DNA of 64,000 nt from JBOFCO01 sp051646105. GTDB taxonomy: Bacteria; Pseudomonadota; Alphaproteobacteria; Rhodobacterales; Rhodobacteraceae. Positions 27,568 to 36,079 of the stretch are shown here, piece after piece; positions within the stretch are counted from its first letter, which is position 1; each line of letters begins with the position of its first letter. Made by a program: the position numbers and the translations under genes. The stretch is from the NCBI GenBank assembly GCA_051646105.1, contig JBOFCO010000229.1, positions 1 through 64,000 on the forward strand, in the 5' to 3' direction. The notes beneath the pieces were generated by a model that worked only from the letters and a program-made list of their open reading frames with translations, made no database searches and had not been told where the DNA came from.

Positions 27568-27581
27568 TAATGGCGCCATTA
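27568..27581. repeat. Perfect 14-bp palindrome
   Basis: TAATGGCGCCATTA reads the same on both strands and lies 56 nt beyond the secB stop. It has the size of a dimeric regulator site. The gene it might serve is unclear. Confidence 0.4.
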
Positions 27582-27637
27582 TCAGGCACCCCAACTGCGC
27601 AAGGTGCCCCGTTGTCGGTGAAACTGCGGGACCGACG

Positions 27638-28138
27638 TCAGGAAACCGGCTGTTGCTGCGCCTGAACTTCAGCGCGGCGGGCAAGCTCTTGCCGGTACAG
27701 GGCCAGGAAATCCACCGTATCGATGTTCAGCGCCGGGAAACCGCCGTCGCGGGTCACATCGCTGATGATCCGACGGATGAACGGAAACAGCATCCGGGGG
27801 CACTCGATAAGCAGGAAGGGATGCAACTGTTCTTCAGGCACGCCCTCGACATGGAAAATGCCGCCGTAATCCAGCTCCAGCAGGAAAAGCGCTTCTCCAT
27901 TCGCCTTGTTTTTCGAGGTGGTCTTGAACTTGGCCACCACTTCGTACTGGTTCGCCACCTGGCGCTTGCGCGCATCAAGGCTGACCTGAACCTGAACGTC
28001 GGGCTGCACTTCACCGCCCAGCGCACCCTTTTGCGCAACGATGTTTTCAAAGGACAGATCACGCACGAACTGCCCCAGAATCCGCATGTTCACCTGTGGT
28101 GCTGCCTGCGGCGCTGCGCCGTTGCCATTCTCGGCCAT
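27638..28138 (-). CDS. secB: Protein-export chaperone SecB
   Basis: A 166-residue export chaperone that keeps preproteins unfolded for SecA. Conserved features include SFENI near residue 30, the QVSLDA/YEVVAKF strands, LLELDYGGIFHV, LLIECPRMLFPF and DGGFPALNIDTVDFLALY. The Gly/Gln-rich N-terminus is common in alphaproteobacteria. AGGAGGAT precedes the ATG at 28138. It lies 93 nt downstream of fxsA on the same strand. Confidence 0.96.
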   Translation of the reverse strand: MAENGNGAAPQAAPQVNMRILGQFVRDLSFENIVAQKGALGGEVQPDVQVQVSLDARKRQVANQYEVVAKFKTTSKNKANGEALFLLELDYGGIFHVEGVPEEQLHPFLLIECPRMLFPFIRRIISDVTRDGGFPALNIDTVDFLALYRQELARRAEVQAQQQPVS

Positions 28139-28231
28139 GTCCATCCTCCTGATTACTTTTCCGGTCAACGGAACCGGGTCGCGAAACGGCTTAGCAGCTT
28201 GGGCGCCATACCTCAATCGGTCTGAGGCCGG

Positions 28232-28735
28232 TCAATGCCGGGTCCAGCCCGAAGGCGGTTGCTTTCCCTGGGGCGGGGCCACCTCGGTATAATCGGCGTC
28301 AATAATGGTCGGGTCGACCGCCGGGCGATGCGGCGATCCGCCGTCGTCCCGCGTCGCCTTTCCACCCATGTCGAACCGTGCCACACGCACCCGCGACGCC
28401 GCAAAGCGCAGCACGGCCGCGCGCACGGGCGGGATCAGCAGCAGGATACCCAGCGTGTCGGTGAAAAAGCCTGGCGTCAACAACAGCGCGCCGGCCAGCA
28501 GGATCATCGCACCATGTGCAATGGGTGCCGTCGGATCCTCCAGCCGTGACAGGGCACTGCGCAGGTCAAACATGACCCTGGCGCCCTGAACACGCACAAG
28601 GATCGCCCCGGCGATGGCCGTCAGCAGGACCAGACCCAGCGTAGGCCAAAGCCCGATAAGGCCACCCACCTGAATGAACAGCGCGATTTCGATCACCGGA
28701 ATCAGCAGAAACGGCAAAAACAACCACATTCCCAT
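28232..28735 (-). CDS. fxsA: FxsA family membrane protein
   Basis: A 167-residue protein with the FxsA core: LPFLLIPVIEIALFIQVGG at the N-terminus, a glycine-rich second helix, and a hairpin with LLAGALLLTPGFFTDTLG near residue 80. FxsA suppresses F-exclusion of phage T7 in E. coli; its normal function is not understood. The C-terminal 40 residues are hydrophilic. The gene is divergent from the Tim44-domain gene, with 121 nt between them. Confidence 0.9.
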   Translation of the reverse strand: MGMWLFLPFLLIPVIEIALFIQVGGLIGLWPTLGLVLLTAIAGAILVRVQGARVMFDLRSALSRLEDPTAPIAHGAMILLAGALLLTPGFFTDTLGILLLIPPVRAAVLRFAASRVRVARFDMGGKATRDDGGSPHRPAVDPTIIDADYTEVAPPQGKQPPSGWTRH

Positions 28736-28856
28736 GCCTTTCCCGCATCAGGTGTCTTGGATGGACTTGACCCCACCGCTGACCTACATAAGTGAGGACC
28801 GTCAGCTTTCAAACCCCGCTGTCCACCGCACACCCTGACACAAGATCGAGGCGAAG

Positions 28857-29516
28857 ATGAACAACTCCATCATTCAACTTCTGGTTCTGGCCGGGGTCGC
28901 CATTTTTCTGATCGTCAAGCTGCGGTCGGTTCTGGGCACTCGTGAAGGCTTTGAAAAACCGCAGGTGCCTCCGCCCTCCCGTCGTGGCGATCCGCGCGAC
29001 AACCTTTCGGTGGTCGAGGGTGGGCCGGATGCGGATATTTCCGATTACGTGCCCGATGGCAGCCCTGCGGCACGCGCTTTCGCCGCCATGAAAGAGGCAG
29101 AACCGGGATTTTCGGTACGTGACTTTCTGCAGGGTGCGCGTGGCGCGTATGAAATGATCCTGCTTGCCTTCGAACGCGGCGATATTTCCGGTGTCCGCAA
29201 TTTCCTGTCGCGTGACGTTGCAGACAGCTTTGATCAGGTGATCGCTGCGCGTGCCGCCCAGAATCTGAAGGTCGAGGCAAATTTTGCCGGGCTTCGCGAT
29301 ATCGGCATCGTGAATGCCGAATACAATCGCGAAACCCAGGAGGCCGAGGTCACACTGCGCTTCGTGGGGGAACTGACTTCGGTGGTGCGCAACGCGGCAG
29401 GCGAAGTGATCGAAGGAAACGCCAATACCCCGCGTCGCCAGAAAGATGTCTGGACCTTTGCGCGGTTCATGCGCGCCGATGACCCGAACTGGGAACTGGT
29501 CGCAACCGGGGAATGA
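28857..29516 (+). CDS. Tim44/TimA-family membrane-anchored protein
   Basis: A 219-residue protein with an N-terminal helix (about 6-22) that should anchor it in the inner membrane and a C-terminal Tim44-like domain (about 80-215; FSVRDFLQGARGAYEMILLAF, FMRADDPNWELVA). In mitochondria the related domain tethers the import motor; bacterial versions are thought to act at the membrane, but their role is not settled. The stop TGA is followed three codons later, in the same frame, by the mltA start. Confidence 0.85.
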   Translation: MNNSIIQLLVLAGVAIFLIVKLRSVLGTREGFEKPQVPPPSRRGDPRDNLSVVEGGPDADISDYVPDGSPAARAFAAMKEAEPGFSVRDFLQGARGAYEMILLAFERGDISGVRNFLSRDVADSFDQVIAARAAQNLKVEANFAGLRDIGIVNAEYNRETQEAEVTLRFVGELTSVVRNAAGEVIEGNANTPRRQKDVWTFARFMRADDPNWELVATGE

Positions 29517-29525
29517 CGCCCGATC

Positions 29526-30359
29526 ATGGCCGCAACCCTGCGCGCCCTTTCCGAATTGCCTGGATGGGCCGATGCCCGCCGGATGCCGGACGGTTCAAAT
29601 GTGGCCGATTATTTCTGCGGCGATAAGATCGCGGCGGAATTCACCGGCTATTACGAACCTGTGCTGCCTGCATCCCGACACGGCGATGCGCGTTTCCGGT
29701 TTCCGATCCATCGTCTGCCGGATACCGGCACACCAACAGCCGCCCGTGCGGCACTGGTTGCCGGGGATGCTCTGGGCGGCCTTGAACTCGCCTGGCTGGA
29801 CGATCCGCTGGAAGCATTCCTGTTGCAGGTTCAGGGTTCAGGACGCCTTCGCTTTGCCGACGGCTCGATGATGCGGGTGGGCTACGCCGGCAGCAACGGG
29901 CAGGCTTACGTTTCCATCGGCAAGCTGCTGGTGGCGCGGGGCATCATCCCGGCGCATGAAATCGGCATCGACGCGATCCGCGCCCATGCGGCTGCGCATC
30001 CGGAAGCGCTTGCCGGTCTGCTGAACGAAAACCCGTCCTATGTCTTTTTCAAAGAGATTGCGGGCCTGCCGGAAACCGCTGGCCCCATCGGTACGGCTGG
30101 CATTCCGCTGACAGCGATGCAGTCAGTCGCCGTTGATCCCGCCCATATCCCGCTTGGCAGTCTGCTATGGATGGAAGCGGGCGATCCCGATCCCATCCGC
30201 GCGCTGGTGATCGCGCAGGATACCGGCAGCGCGATCAAGGGCGTAGGCCGGATCGACCTTTTCTTTGGCACGGGGGAAGCGGCAGGAAAACGCGCCGGGG
30301 CGTTCCGCTGCACGGGCACGGTCACACCGCTGATCCGCCGCGATGGAACCAAGGCATGA
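29526..30359 (+). CDS. mltA: Murein transglycosylase A, short form without signal peptide
   Basis: A 277-residue MltA-family lytic transglycosylase. FTGYYEP (about 39-45), LLQVQGSGRL and the 3D-type C-terminal domain with QDTGSAIKGVGRIDLFFGTG (catalytic region D232/D244) are intact. Family members usually carry a signal peptide or lipobox and a longer N-terminal part. Here the protein begins only about 40 residues before FTGYYEP, and no export signal is present. The preceding stop of the Tim44 gene is in frame only 12 nt upstream, so no longer start exists. The next gene overlaps by ATGA. Confidence 0.88.
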   Translation: MAATLRALSELPGWADARRMPDGSNVADYFCGDKIAAEFTGYYEPVLPASRHGDARFRFPIHRLPDTGTPTAARAALVAGDALGGLELAWLDDPLEAFLLQVQGSGRLRFADGSMMRVGYAGSNGQAYVSIGKLLVARGIIPAHEIGIDAIRAHAAAHPEALAGLLNENPSYVFFKEIAGLPETAGPIGTAGIPLTAMQSVAVDPAHIPLGSLLWMEAGDPDPIRALVIAQDTGSAIKGVGRIDLFFGTGEAAGKRAGAFRCTGTVTPLIRRDGTKA

Positions 30360-30964
30360 CCAAGCGGCGCGGTCACGGCGCGGGTCTCGGCCCCGAGGAT
30401 GAGGCGCTGTGGCAGCGTGTCACTCGCCATGCGACACCGCTGCACCCAAAGGCACGGATGCCGCTGCATCAACCAAAACCGCTGCCGCTTGCCCATGCAC
30501 CGGTCAAGCAGAAACCCCAACCGCTGCATCCGTTCCGCATGGGACAGTCGCGTAGCGAAAGCCTGACATCGGTGCATCTTGCCCCCGGCCCATCCGAATT
30601 GCTGGCCCATGCCCCGGTGCGGATGGACCGCAAGGCTTACGGAAACCTGACGCGCGGCAGGCTGTCACCAGAGGCAAGGATTGACCTGCACGGGATGGTG
30701 CTGGCCGTCGCGCATCCGGCACTGAACCGCTTCATTGTTGAATCCCACGCGCGCGGCCTGCGTCTGGTGCTGGTCATCACGGGCAAGGGGAAGGACCGTG
30801 ACGATGGCGGCCCGATCCCGCAACGCATGGGCGTTCTGCGCCACCATGTTCCGCAATGGCTGGCCATGCCGCCGCTTGGCGCACTGGTGCTTCAAGTGGC
30901 TCAGGCCCACCAGAAACATGGCGGGGCCGGGGCCTATTACGTCTATCTGCGGCGGTCCAGGTAG
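30356..30964 (+). CDS. Smr/MutS2 domain protein
   Basis: A 202-residue protein with a C-terminal Smr domain: DLHGM near residue 109, then HPALNRFI, LVITGKGKDRDDGG and YYVYLRRSR. Smr domains are nucleic-acid nicking or mRNA-cleaving modules. The N-terminal 100 residues are rich in Pro, His and Lys and probably disordered. It is coupled to mltA by an ATGA overlap. It converges on the lipoprotein hydrolase gene with a 6-nt gap. Confidence 0.88.
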   Translation: MTKRRGHGAGLGPEDEALWQRVTRHATPLHPKARMPLHQPKPLPLAHAPVKQKPQPLHPFRMGQSRSESLTSVHLAPGPSELLAHAPVRMDRKAYGNLTRGRLSPEARIDLHGMVLAVAHPALNRFIVESHARGLRLVLVITGKGKDRDDGGPIPQRMGVLRHHVPQWLAMPPLGALVLQVAQAHQKHGGAGAYYVYLRRSR

Positions 30965-30970
30965 CGCGGC

Positions 30971-32095
30971 CTATTGCAACGCTCCTGATGCCGCATTCAC
31001 CGGCAACAGCACGATCTGCGTGGCGTTCTGAACGGTCATCACGATGCCCGACAGCAGTCCCAGCCTTTTTGCCGGGTCACCTGCCAGTGCCGCATCAACC
31101 TGCCCGATTTCACGCAGCAGACCAAGCAGGACCGGCGACGTTCCGGCAGTGAAGTGGCCCAGACCGCTTGAATATGCACCGACCTCGATCAGCGTTACCT
31201 CAAGATCGGCGACGCGCGACGTGTCTTTCAGATTGCCCAGCCGGACAGTTTGACCGCTCAGCCGTGCGGCAAGGTTCAGCGCGCGGTCGCGTTCTGACGT
31301 GAAGATCACAAACGGCTGCGGCAGGTTGCCGATCCGTTTCGCCTGTGCACGAAAGACATCCACATCCAGATCAGGCGACATCAGCACGACACCGCCGATC
31401 CGGGGCAAGACGTTGCGATCTCTGGAAATCGCAAGCTGTCGCAGCGTCTCCATCGTCAACATTCCGCCCATCGAATGCGCCAGGATGATGATCCGATCGG
31501 GATGCGCGGCGGCGACTTCCTTCAGCAAATGTTCAAACCCATCGCGCGAAAACAGGGCGCTGTCGCGATCATAGGCATAAGCCAGCGGTTGGGCACGTGA
31601 CGGCCATGCGTAATGCACCATCACCCCCGGCAGGTTCAGGTCTTCGGCAAGTTGGGCGGTTCGATAGGCCCCCTCTGCATAGGTGGTGTTGAACCCGTGG
31701 ACAAAGACCACAACCTCACGACCGCCAGCAGGCTGTGCGCGCAATGCCTGCGCAAGCGAGACGCGAAAGGGTTGGGCGCCATCAAAGACCGTCTCATCTG
31801 CAACCAGAAATTCAGTGGTCGGGTCAGGGCGGCGATCATTTCGCGGCAGGTCAAGCGAGCCCGCTTCGCGCAGCGGCGGAATTGCAATATCCAACCGGGC
31901 GAAACGGGTCTCCTCCGACCGGGTTCGGCTGTATCCTGTACCGCTTGTTTCATCGACAGCGCGCGTTGTCGCCACAAAGACCGGTCGGGTTTCCGCACCC
32001 GCCGCATCGGCAGGTGCCATGACGATCTCGCCCCGAGGCGCGCAGGCGGTAACCGCCAGCACGAGCAACACGCGGAACAAGGCGCTAAAGCACAT
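30971..32095 (-). CDS. Alpha/beta hydrolase lipoprotein (DUF900)
   Basis: A 374-residue predicted lipoprotein. The lipobox LAVTAC places the acylated cysteine at about residue 18. The alpha/beta hydrolase domain has an oxyanion segment FVHGFNTTY, nucleophile Ser in LAHSMGG and a probable acid in SPDLDVD; the His is likely in GLGHF. The DUF900 family is related to lipases and esterases; the substrate is unknown. The ATG at 32095 overlaps the hslU stop by 11 nt, so it is the last gene of the hslV operon. Confidence 0.83.
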   Translation of the reverse strand: MCFSALFRVLLVLAVTACAPRGEIVMAPADAAGAETRPVFVATTRAVDETSGTGYSRTRSEETRFARLDIAIPPLREAGSLDLPRNDRRPDPTTEFLVADETVFDGAQPFRVSLAQALRAQPAGGREVVVFVHGFNTTYAEGAYRTAQLAEDLNLPGVMVHYAWPSRAQPLAYAYDRDSALFSRDGFEHLLKEVAAAHPDRIIILAHSMGGMLTMETLRQLAISRDRNVLPRIGGVVLMSPDLDVDVFRAQAKRIGNLPQPFVIFTSERDRALNLAARLSGQTVRLGNLKDTSRVADLEVTLIEVGAYSSGLGHFTAGTSPVLLGLLREIGQVDAALAGDPAKRLGLLSGIVMTVQNATQIVLLPVNAASGALQ

Positions 32096-33389
32096 ACCGG
32101 CTGATATCCGCAGACTTCGCCAGCTCTCCCAACTGCGCCTCAACGAACGCCGCATTCACCGTCACCGCCTCTCCACCACGATCCGGCGCGGTAAAGGACA
32201 GGTCTTCGAACACCCTTTCCAGCACGGTATAAAGCCGCCGCGCCCCGATGTTTTCCACGCTGCGATTCACCTCTGCCGCGATGCGGGCCAGGGCGGCGAT
32301 GCCGTCGGGTGTAAAGGACACGCTCAACGATTCCGTACCCATCAGCGCCGTGTACTGCCGGGTCAGCGCGTTGTCAGTTTCGGTCAGGATGCGGACGAAA
32401 TCGCCCTCGGTCAGCGGCTGCAACTCCACCCGGATCGGCAGGCGGCCCTGCAATTCCGGCAGCAGGTCCGAGGGTTTGGCGATGTGGAACGCACCAGAGG
32501 CGATGAACAGGATGTGGTCGGTCTTGACCGGGCCGTATTTGGTGGAAACCACCGTCCCCTCGATCAGCGGCAGCAGGTCGCGTTGCACGCCTTCGCGGCT
32601 GACATCGGCCCCCCGCGCCTCTGCCCTTGCACAGACCTTGTCGATCTCGTCAAGGAATACGATGCCGTTTTCCTGCACCGCCTCAAGTGCCGCGGTTTTC
32701 ACCGTCTCCTCGTCCAGCAGCTTGTCGGCCTCGTCCGCGATCAGCACGTCATAGCTTTCGGCAACCGTCATTCGACGGCGCGTCTTGCGCCCGCCAAAGG
32801 CCTTGCCCAGGAAATCCTGCAAGCCCTGCATCTGCATGTCGTTGCCACCGCCGGGCAGGCCCAGCATCGGCATGGCGGGGGCGGGATCGGCGACTTCGAT
32901 TTCGATCACCGTCGCATCCAGTTCCCCCCGGCGCAGCTTGCCGCGGAACAGGTCGCGCGTCTGCTCGCGCGCACCTTCCCCCGCCAGGGCCTCGATCACC
33001 CGGTCCTCGGCAGCCGCCTGCGCCTTGGCTTTCACGGCCTCGCGCATATTTTCACGGGTCATTGCGATCCCGGCATCGACCAGATCACGGATGATGCTGT
33101 CCACGTCACGGCCGACATAGCCGACTTCCGTGAACTTCGTCGCCTCTACCTTCAGGAACGGCGCTTTCGCCAGCTTTGCCAGACGGCGGCTGATTTCGGT
33201 TTTGCCCACGCCGGTCGGGCCGATCATCAGGATGTTCTTGGGATAGACTTCTTCCTGAAGGTCGGCGGGCAGCTGCTTGCGCCGCCAGCGGTTGCGCAAG
33301 GCCACGGCCACGGCGCGCTTGGCGGCATCCTGGCCGATGATGAAACGGTCAAGCTCCGATACGATTTCACGGGGGGTCAAGGTGGTCAT
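32085..33389 (-). CDS. hslU: ATP-dependent protease ATPase subunit HslU
   Basis: A 434-residue AAA+ unfoldase that feeds substrates to the HslV peptidase. Walker A is GPTGVGKT at 57-64, Walker B is FLDEIDKV, and the I-domain lies at about 110-240. The C-terminal end SADISRYVL matches the HslV-docking tail. Its start overlaps the stop of the upstream membrane-protein gene by one base (TGATG), so the pair is translationally coupled. Confidence 0.96.
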   Translation of the reverse strand: MTTLTPREIVSELDRFIIGQDAAKRAVAVALRNRWRRKQLPADLQEEVYPKNILMIGPTGVGKTEISRRLAKLAKAPFLKVEATKFTEVGYVGRDVDSIIRDLVDAGIAMTRENMREAVKAKAQAAAEDRVIEALAGEGAREQTRDLFRGKLRRGELDATVIEIEVADPAPAMPMLGLPGGGNDMQMQGLQDFLGKAFGGRKTRRRMTVAESYDVLIADEADKLLDEETVKTAALEAVQENGIVFLDEIDKVCARAEARGADVSREGVQRDLLPLIEGTVVSTKYGPVKTDHILFIASGAFHIAKPSDLLPELQGRLPIRVELQPLTEGDFVRILTETDNALTRQYTALMGTESLSVSFTPDGIAALARIAAEVNRSVENIGARRLYTVLERVFEDLSFTAPDRGGEAVTVNAAFVEAQLGELAKSADISRYVL

Positions 33390-34486
33390 CAGGCGCTCGC
33401 ATAGGGGGGAAGGCGGTTCTTGCCGGGAAAGTCAGGCAGGGCGCGCATCAGGGCGGCGCGCAACGGCACCCACCAGGTGCCAAGGGCGGTGACAACCGCA
33501 CCCAGGATCAACAGGACAGTCGCGGCATCCGTGATGCTGCCGCCGCCGTCCTGACCCCGTACCAGCCAGGAAATCACGATCGCAATGTAAACAATCCCGG
33601 CTGTCAGGAACGATCTGCGGTCAATCACCAGCGCAAGAAGCGAAATCACCACCAAAGCCACGGCCAGCGCCGCCATGCCAGTGCTGCTGCCGTTGCCCAT
33701 CAGGTTCATCGCGGTAACATTGACGAGGGCGGGCGCGGCAAGCATGTGCAGCCAGAATCCCGTTGCCGCATGACGGCCAAGGCGATGCGGATCGCGGGTG
33801 TCGAACCACATGCCACCCAGAAAGGCGAGCACGCCAAAGACCAGAGTCGCCACGGAAAACACCTTGCTGTCCCCCATCCCGAACAGCGGGCCGCCAAACA
33901 CGCCGCGCGCGGCGCCGGCGACATCCTCGACGCTGGCGGTCAGCGAATAGATGGCGATCAATCCAAAGGTCCCCAGAATAAACATGCTGAACGGCAGGCG
34001 GAACACGCGGTACCAGACGGCCATGGCGCCCATCGACAACAAGGATGCCGCGACCATCACGGGGCGTGGCGACACGTCCAGGCTCCACAACAACGACAGC
34101 GCAGATATGAAAACGCCGCCACCAAAGGCCGATGCCAGCACCATGCTGGGCAGGTTCATGCGGCGCTTCAGTGTAAAGTAATGCGCCCACCACCAGGCAA
34201 TCGCGGCGCAGATCGCCGGCAGCAGGATCAGGATCGCGGGGCCGGTAAAGATACCCAGCAGGAACGATATGCCGGTCAACAGGATAACCAGACCAACAGA
34301 CACGAAGATTTCCGAAAATCCCCGGAAGAACTCGAACGGTTCGTCCTCGGCAGGCATCGTGGCACGCTTTCCCGCGCGGCTGGCGGCCAACGCCGAAAGA
34401 CTTGCAGCCTGTGCCTCGGTCAGCATTCCAGATGCGACGGCGGCGCGCAGATCTTCCAGCGCAATCGAATGCGTGGCCTCAGCCAT
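33389..34486 (-). CDS. Multi-pass membrane protein inserted between hslV and hslU
   Basis: A 365-residue protein that I cannot assign firmly. An N-terminal amphipathic segment (ALEDLRAAVASGMLTEAQAA) resembles the start of DUF2157-type proteins. It is followed by about ten membrane helices between residues 58 and 345 and a short basic tail. There are no cysteines or catalytic motifs. It overlaps hslV by 8 nt and hslU by 1 nt, so all three should be made together. Confidence 0.8.
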   Translation of the reverse strand: MAEATHSIALEDLRAAVASGMLTEAQAASLSALAASRAGKRATMPAEDEPFEFFRGFSEIFVSVGLVILLTGISFLLGIFTGPAILILLPAICAAIAWWWAHYFTLKRRMNLPSMVLASAFGGGVFISALSLLWSLDVSPRPVMVAASLLSMGAMAVWYRVFRLPFSMFILGTFGLIAIYSLTASVEDVAGAARGVFGGPLFGMGDSKVFSVATLVFGVLAFLGGMWFDTRDPHRLGRHAATGFWLHMLAAPALVNVTAMNLMGNGSSTGMAALAVALVVISLLALVIDRRSFLTAGIVYIAIVISWLVRGQDGGGSITDAATVLLILGAVVTALGTWWVPLRAALMRALPDFPGKNRLPPYASA

Positions 34487-35036
34487 TGATGACCTCCACA
34501 GTCAGATTTCCGTTGGTATAGACACAGATTTCGGCGGCAATCGCCATCGCCTTGCGAGCCACTGCTTCGGCATCCAGATCGCTTTCCATCAGCCCGCGCG
34601 CGGCTGCCAGCGCAAAGTTTCCGCCCGACCCGATGGCCGCCACGTCATGTTCCGGCTCCAGCACATCGCCCGCGCCGGTCAGCACGAACATGTCACGCCC
34701 GTCGGTGACGATCAGCATGGCCTCAAGATTGCGCAAGTACTTGTCCATCCGCCAGTCCTTTGCCAGTTCGACACAGGCACGGGCCAATTGTCCCGGTGCG
34801 CCTTCCAGCTTTTTCTCCAGCCGCTCCAGAAGGGTGAAGGCATCGGCTGTCGATCCGGCAAAGCCGGCCACCACGTCCTTGCCGCCCGGTGACAGGCGGC
34901 GCACCTTGCGTGCCGTGCCCTTGATGACTGTCTGGCCAAGCGAAACCTGCCCGTCACCCGCCACCACGACCTTGCCACCACGCCGCACCCCGATGATCGT
35001 GGTGCCGTGCCAGCCGGGAAACCTGTCTTCCGCCAT
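34479..35036 (-). CDS. hslV: ATP-dependent protease peptidase subunit HslV
   Basis: A 185-residue Ntn-type threonine peptidase. The sequence HGTTIIGVRR places the catalytic Thr at T12 after removal of the propeptide, and GDGQVSLG, KVRRL and GSGGNFALAAARG are conserved. It forms the double hexamer capped by HslU. The ATG at 35036 starts the four-gene operon hslV-membrane protein-hslU-lipoprotein hydrolase. It is divergent from the next gene across 92 nt. Confidence 0.96.
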   Translation of the reverse strand: MAEDRFPGWHGTTIIGVRRGGKVVVAGDGQVSLGQTVIKGTARKVRRLSPGGKDVVAGFAGSTADAFTLLERLEKKLEGAPGQLARACVELAKDWRMDKYLRNLEAMLIVTDGRDMFVLTGAGDVLEPEHDVAAIGSGGNFALAAARGLMESDLDAEAVARKAMAIAAEICVYTNGNLTVEVING

Positions 35037-35128
35037 GCGCTGTCTCCGTCTTTGGCGACAGATATGGCGGCGTCGGCCCTGGGGCGCAAGGCATTGAAGC
35101 GACGGCTTCGGCCCGATAGCCTGCCGCA

Positions 35129-36034
35129 ATGGCGGAACGACTGATCCTGTATCTTGATCGCGGCACGCTGGAAAGGTTCCAGACTGGCCAGCACAATTTC
35201 CTTCGCAGGCTGTCCGATGCCGTGACCACGCAGGGCTGGCGTGTGACCGCGCGCGAAAGCACCGCAGAAGAACGTGCCAAAGCACCGACGCGGGATGGTT
35301 ATGCGCTGTATCACATGGAGCAGCCGACACATGCCCGCGCGCTGACTTGCCGCCGCAGCTATATTGGGGCGTTCTGGCACATCGAAAAGACCGCCGAACG
35401 CTGGAACTGGCCGGTGGTAAAGGCGGAATTTCCCGCAGGTGACGTGCGGCGCGATCTGGCCGACCCGTTCCTTGCGCGACTGGCAAGGGAGGCGTTTCCT
35501 GGCCCAACAGACGCTGTTTCGGACGGATCGATCTTCGTGCCGCTGCAAGGCCGCCTTCTGGACCACCGCAGCTTTCAGTCTACCAGCCCGCTTGCGATGC
35601 TGGAAACCCTGCTGGAACGAACCAAGGCGCCGATCTGCGCCACTCTGCATCCGCAAGAAAGCTATTCTGAAACAGAGATGAATGCGCTGCAGACTTTGAC
35701 GGGCCGAAATCACCGGCTGACGGTGCGGACCGGCGGCTCGATCGATCTTTTGCACCGCTGTGCGCTGGTTGCCACCCAGAACAGCAGCCTTGCGTTTCAG
35801 GGCTACCTGCTGCGCAAACCGGCGCTGTTGTTCGCCGGGATAGATTTCCATCACATCGCGGCATCGGTAGATCGGGACGGGACAGATGCAGCCTTTGCCG
35901 CGCTGTGCGACCCGCCCCCCGATTTCGCCGGCTACATACACTGGTTCCTGCAAGAACAGGCGATCAACGCAGGGCGACCGGATTGTGAGATGCGGATACT
36001 TGCCACCTTGCGCGGACATGACTGGCCGATATGA
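35129..36034 (+). CDS. Unknown protein with KpsC-like capsule-glycan features
   Basis: A 301-residue soluble protein. The C-terminal half resembles Kdo/capsule polysaccharide transferases (KpsC type): a segment ATLHPQESYSETE near 172, then TQNSSLAFQGYLLRKPALLFAGIDFHHI near 210-240, the pattern that binds the nucleotide in those enzymes. The N-terminal half is not recognised. Transfer of a sugar in envelope glycan assembly is a guess. It stands alone between divergent hslV and convergent trxA. Confidence 0.6.
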   Translation: MAERLILYLDRGTLERFQTGQHNFLRRLSDAVTTQGWRVTARESTAEERAKAPTRDGYALYHMEQPTHARALTCRRSYIGAFWHIEKTAERWNWPVVKAEFPAGDVRRDLADPFLARLAREAFPGPTDAVSDGSIFVPLQGRLLDHRSFQSTSPLAMLETLLERTKAPICATLHPQESYSETEMNALQTLTGRNHRLTVRTGGSIDLLHRCALVATQNSSLAFQGYLLRKPALLFAGIDFHHIAASVDRDGTDAAFAALCDPPPDFAGYIHWFLQEQAINAGRPDCEMRILATLRGHDWPI

Positions 36035-36035
36035 A

Positions 36036-36058
36036 AAGGCACCCCGAAGGGTGCCCTT
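36036..36058 (-). terminator. Intrinsic terminator of the addBA-trxA operon
   Basis: On the minus strand GGCACCC and GGGTGCC form a 7-bp stem closed by a TTCG tetraloop and followed by TTTT. It lies 22 nt after the trxA stop. Confidence 0.85.
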
Positions 36059-36079
36059 CCGAAAGCAATGTGATCGGGA

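Larger units (their letters stand above)
27294..27637. other. 344-nt intergenic region upstream of the sugar ABC operon
   Basis: No gene is visible. The stretch 27361-27490 is markedly AT-rich compared with its surroundings and contains several dyads, listed separately. It holds the promoter of the ABC operon and the 3' end of the secB transcript. Confidence 0.6.

Noticed and set aside
27431..28225. Plus-strand open frame of 264 codons overlapping secB
   Set aside because: Most of it is antisense to secB, and its first part lies in the AT-rich regulatory gap.
31683..33404. Plus-strand open frame of 573 codons opposite hslU and the lipoprotein hydrolase
   Set aside because: Antisense to hslU with its intact AAA+ motifs; composition is that of a mirror frame.
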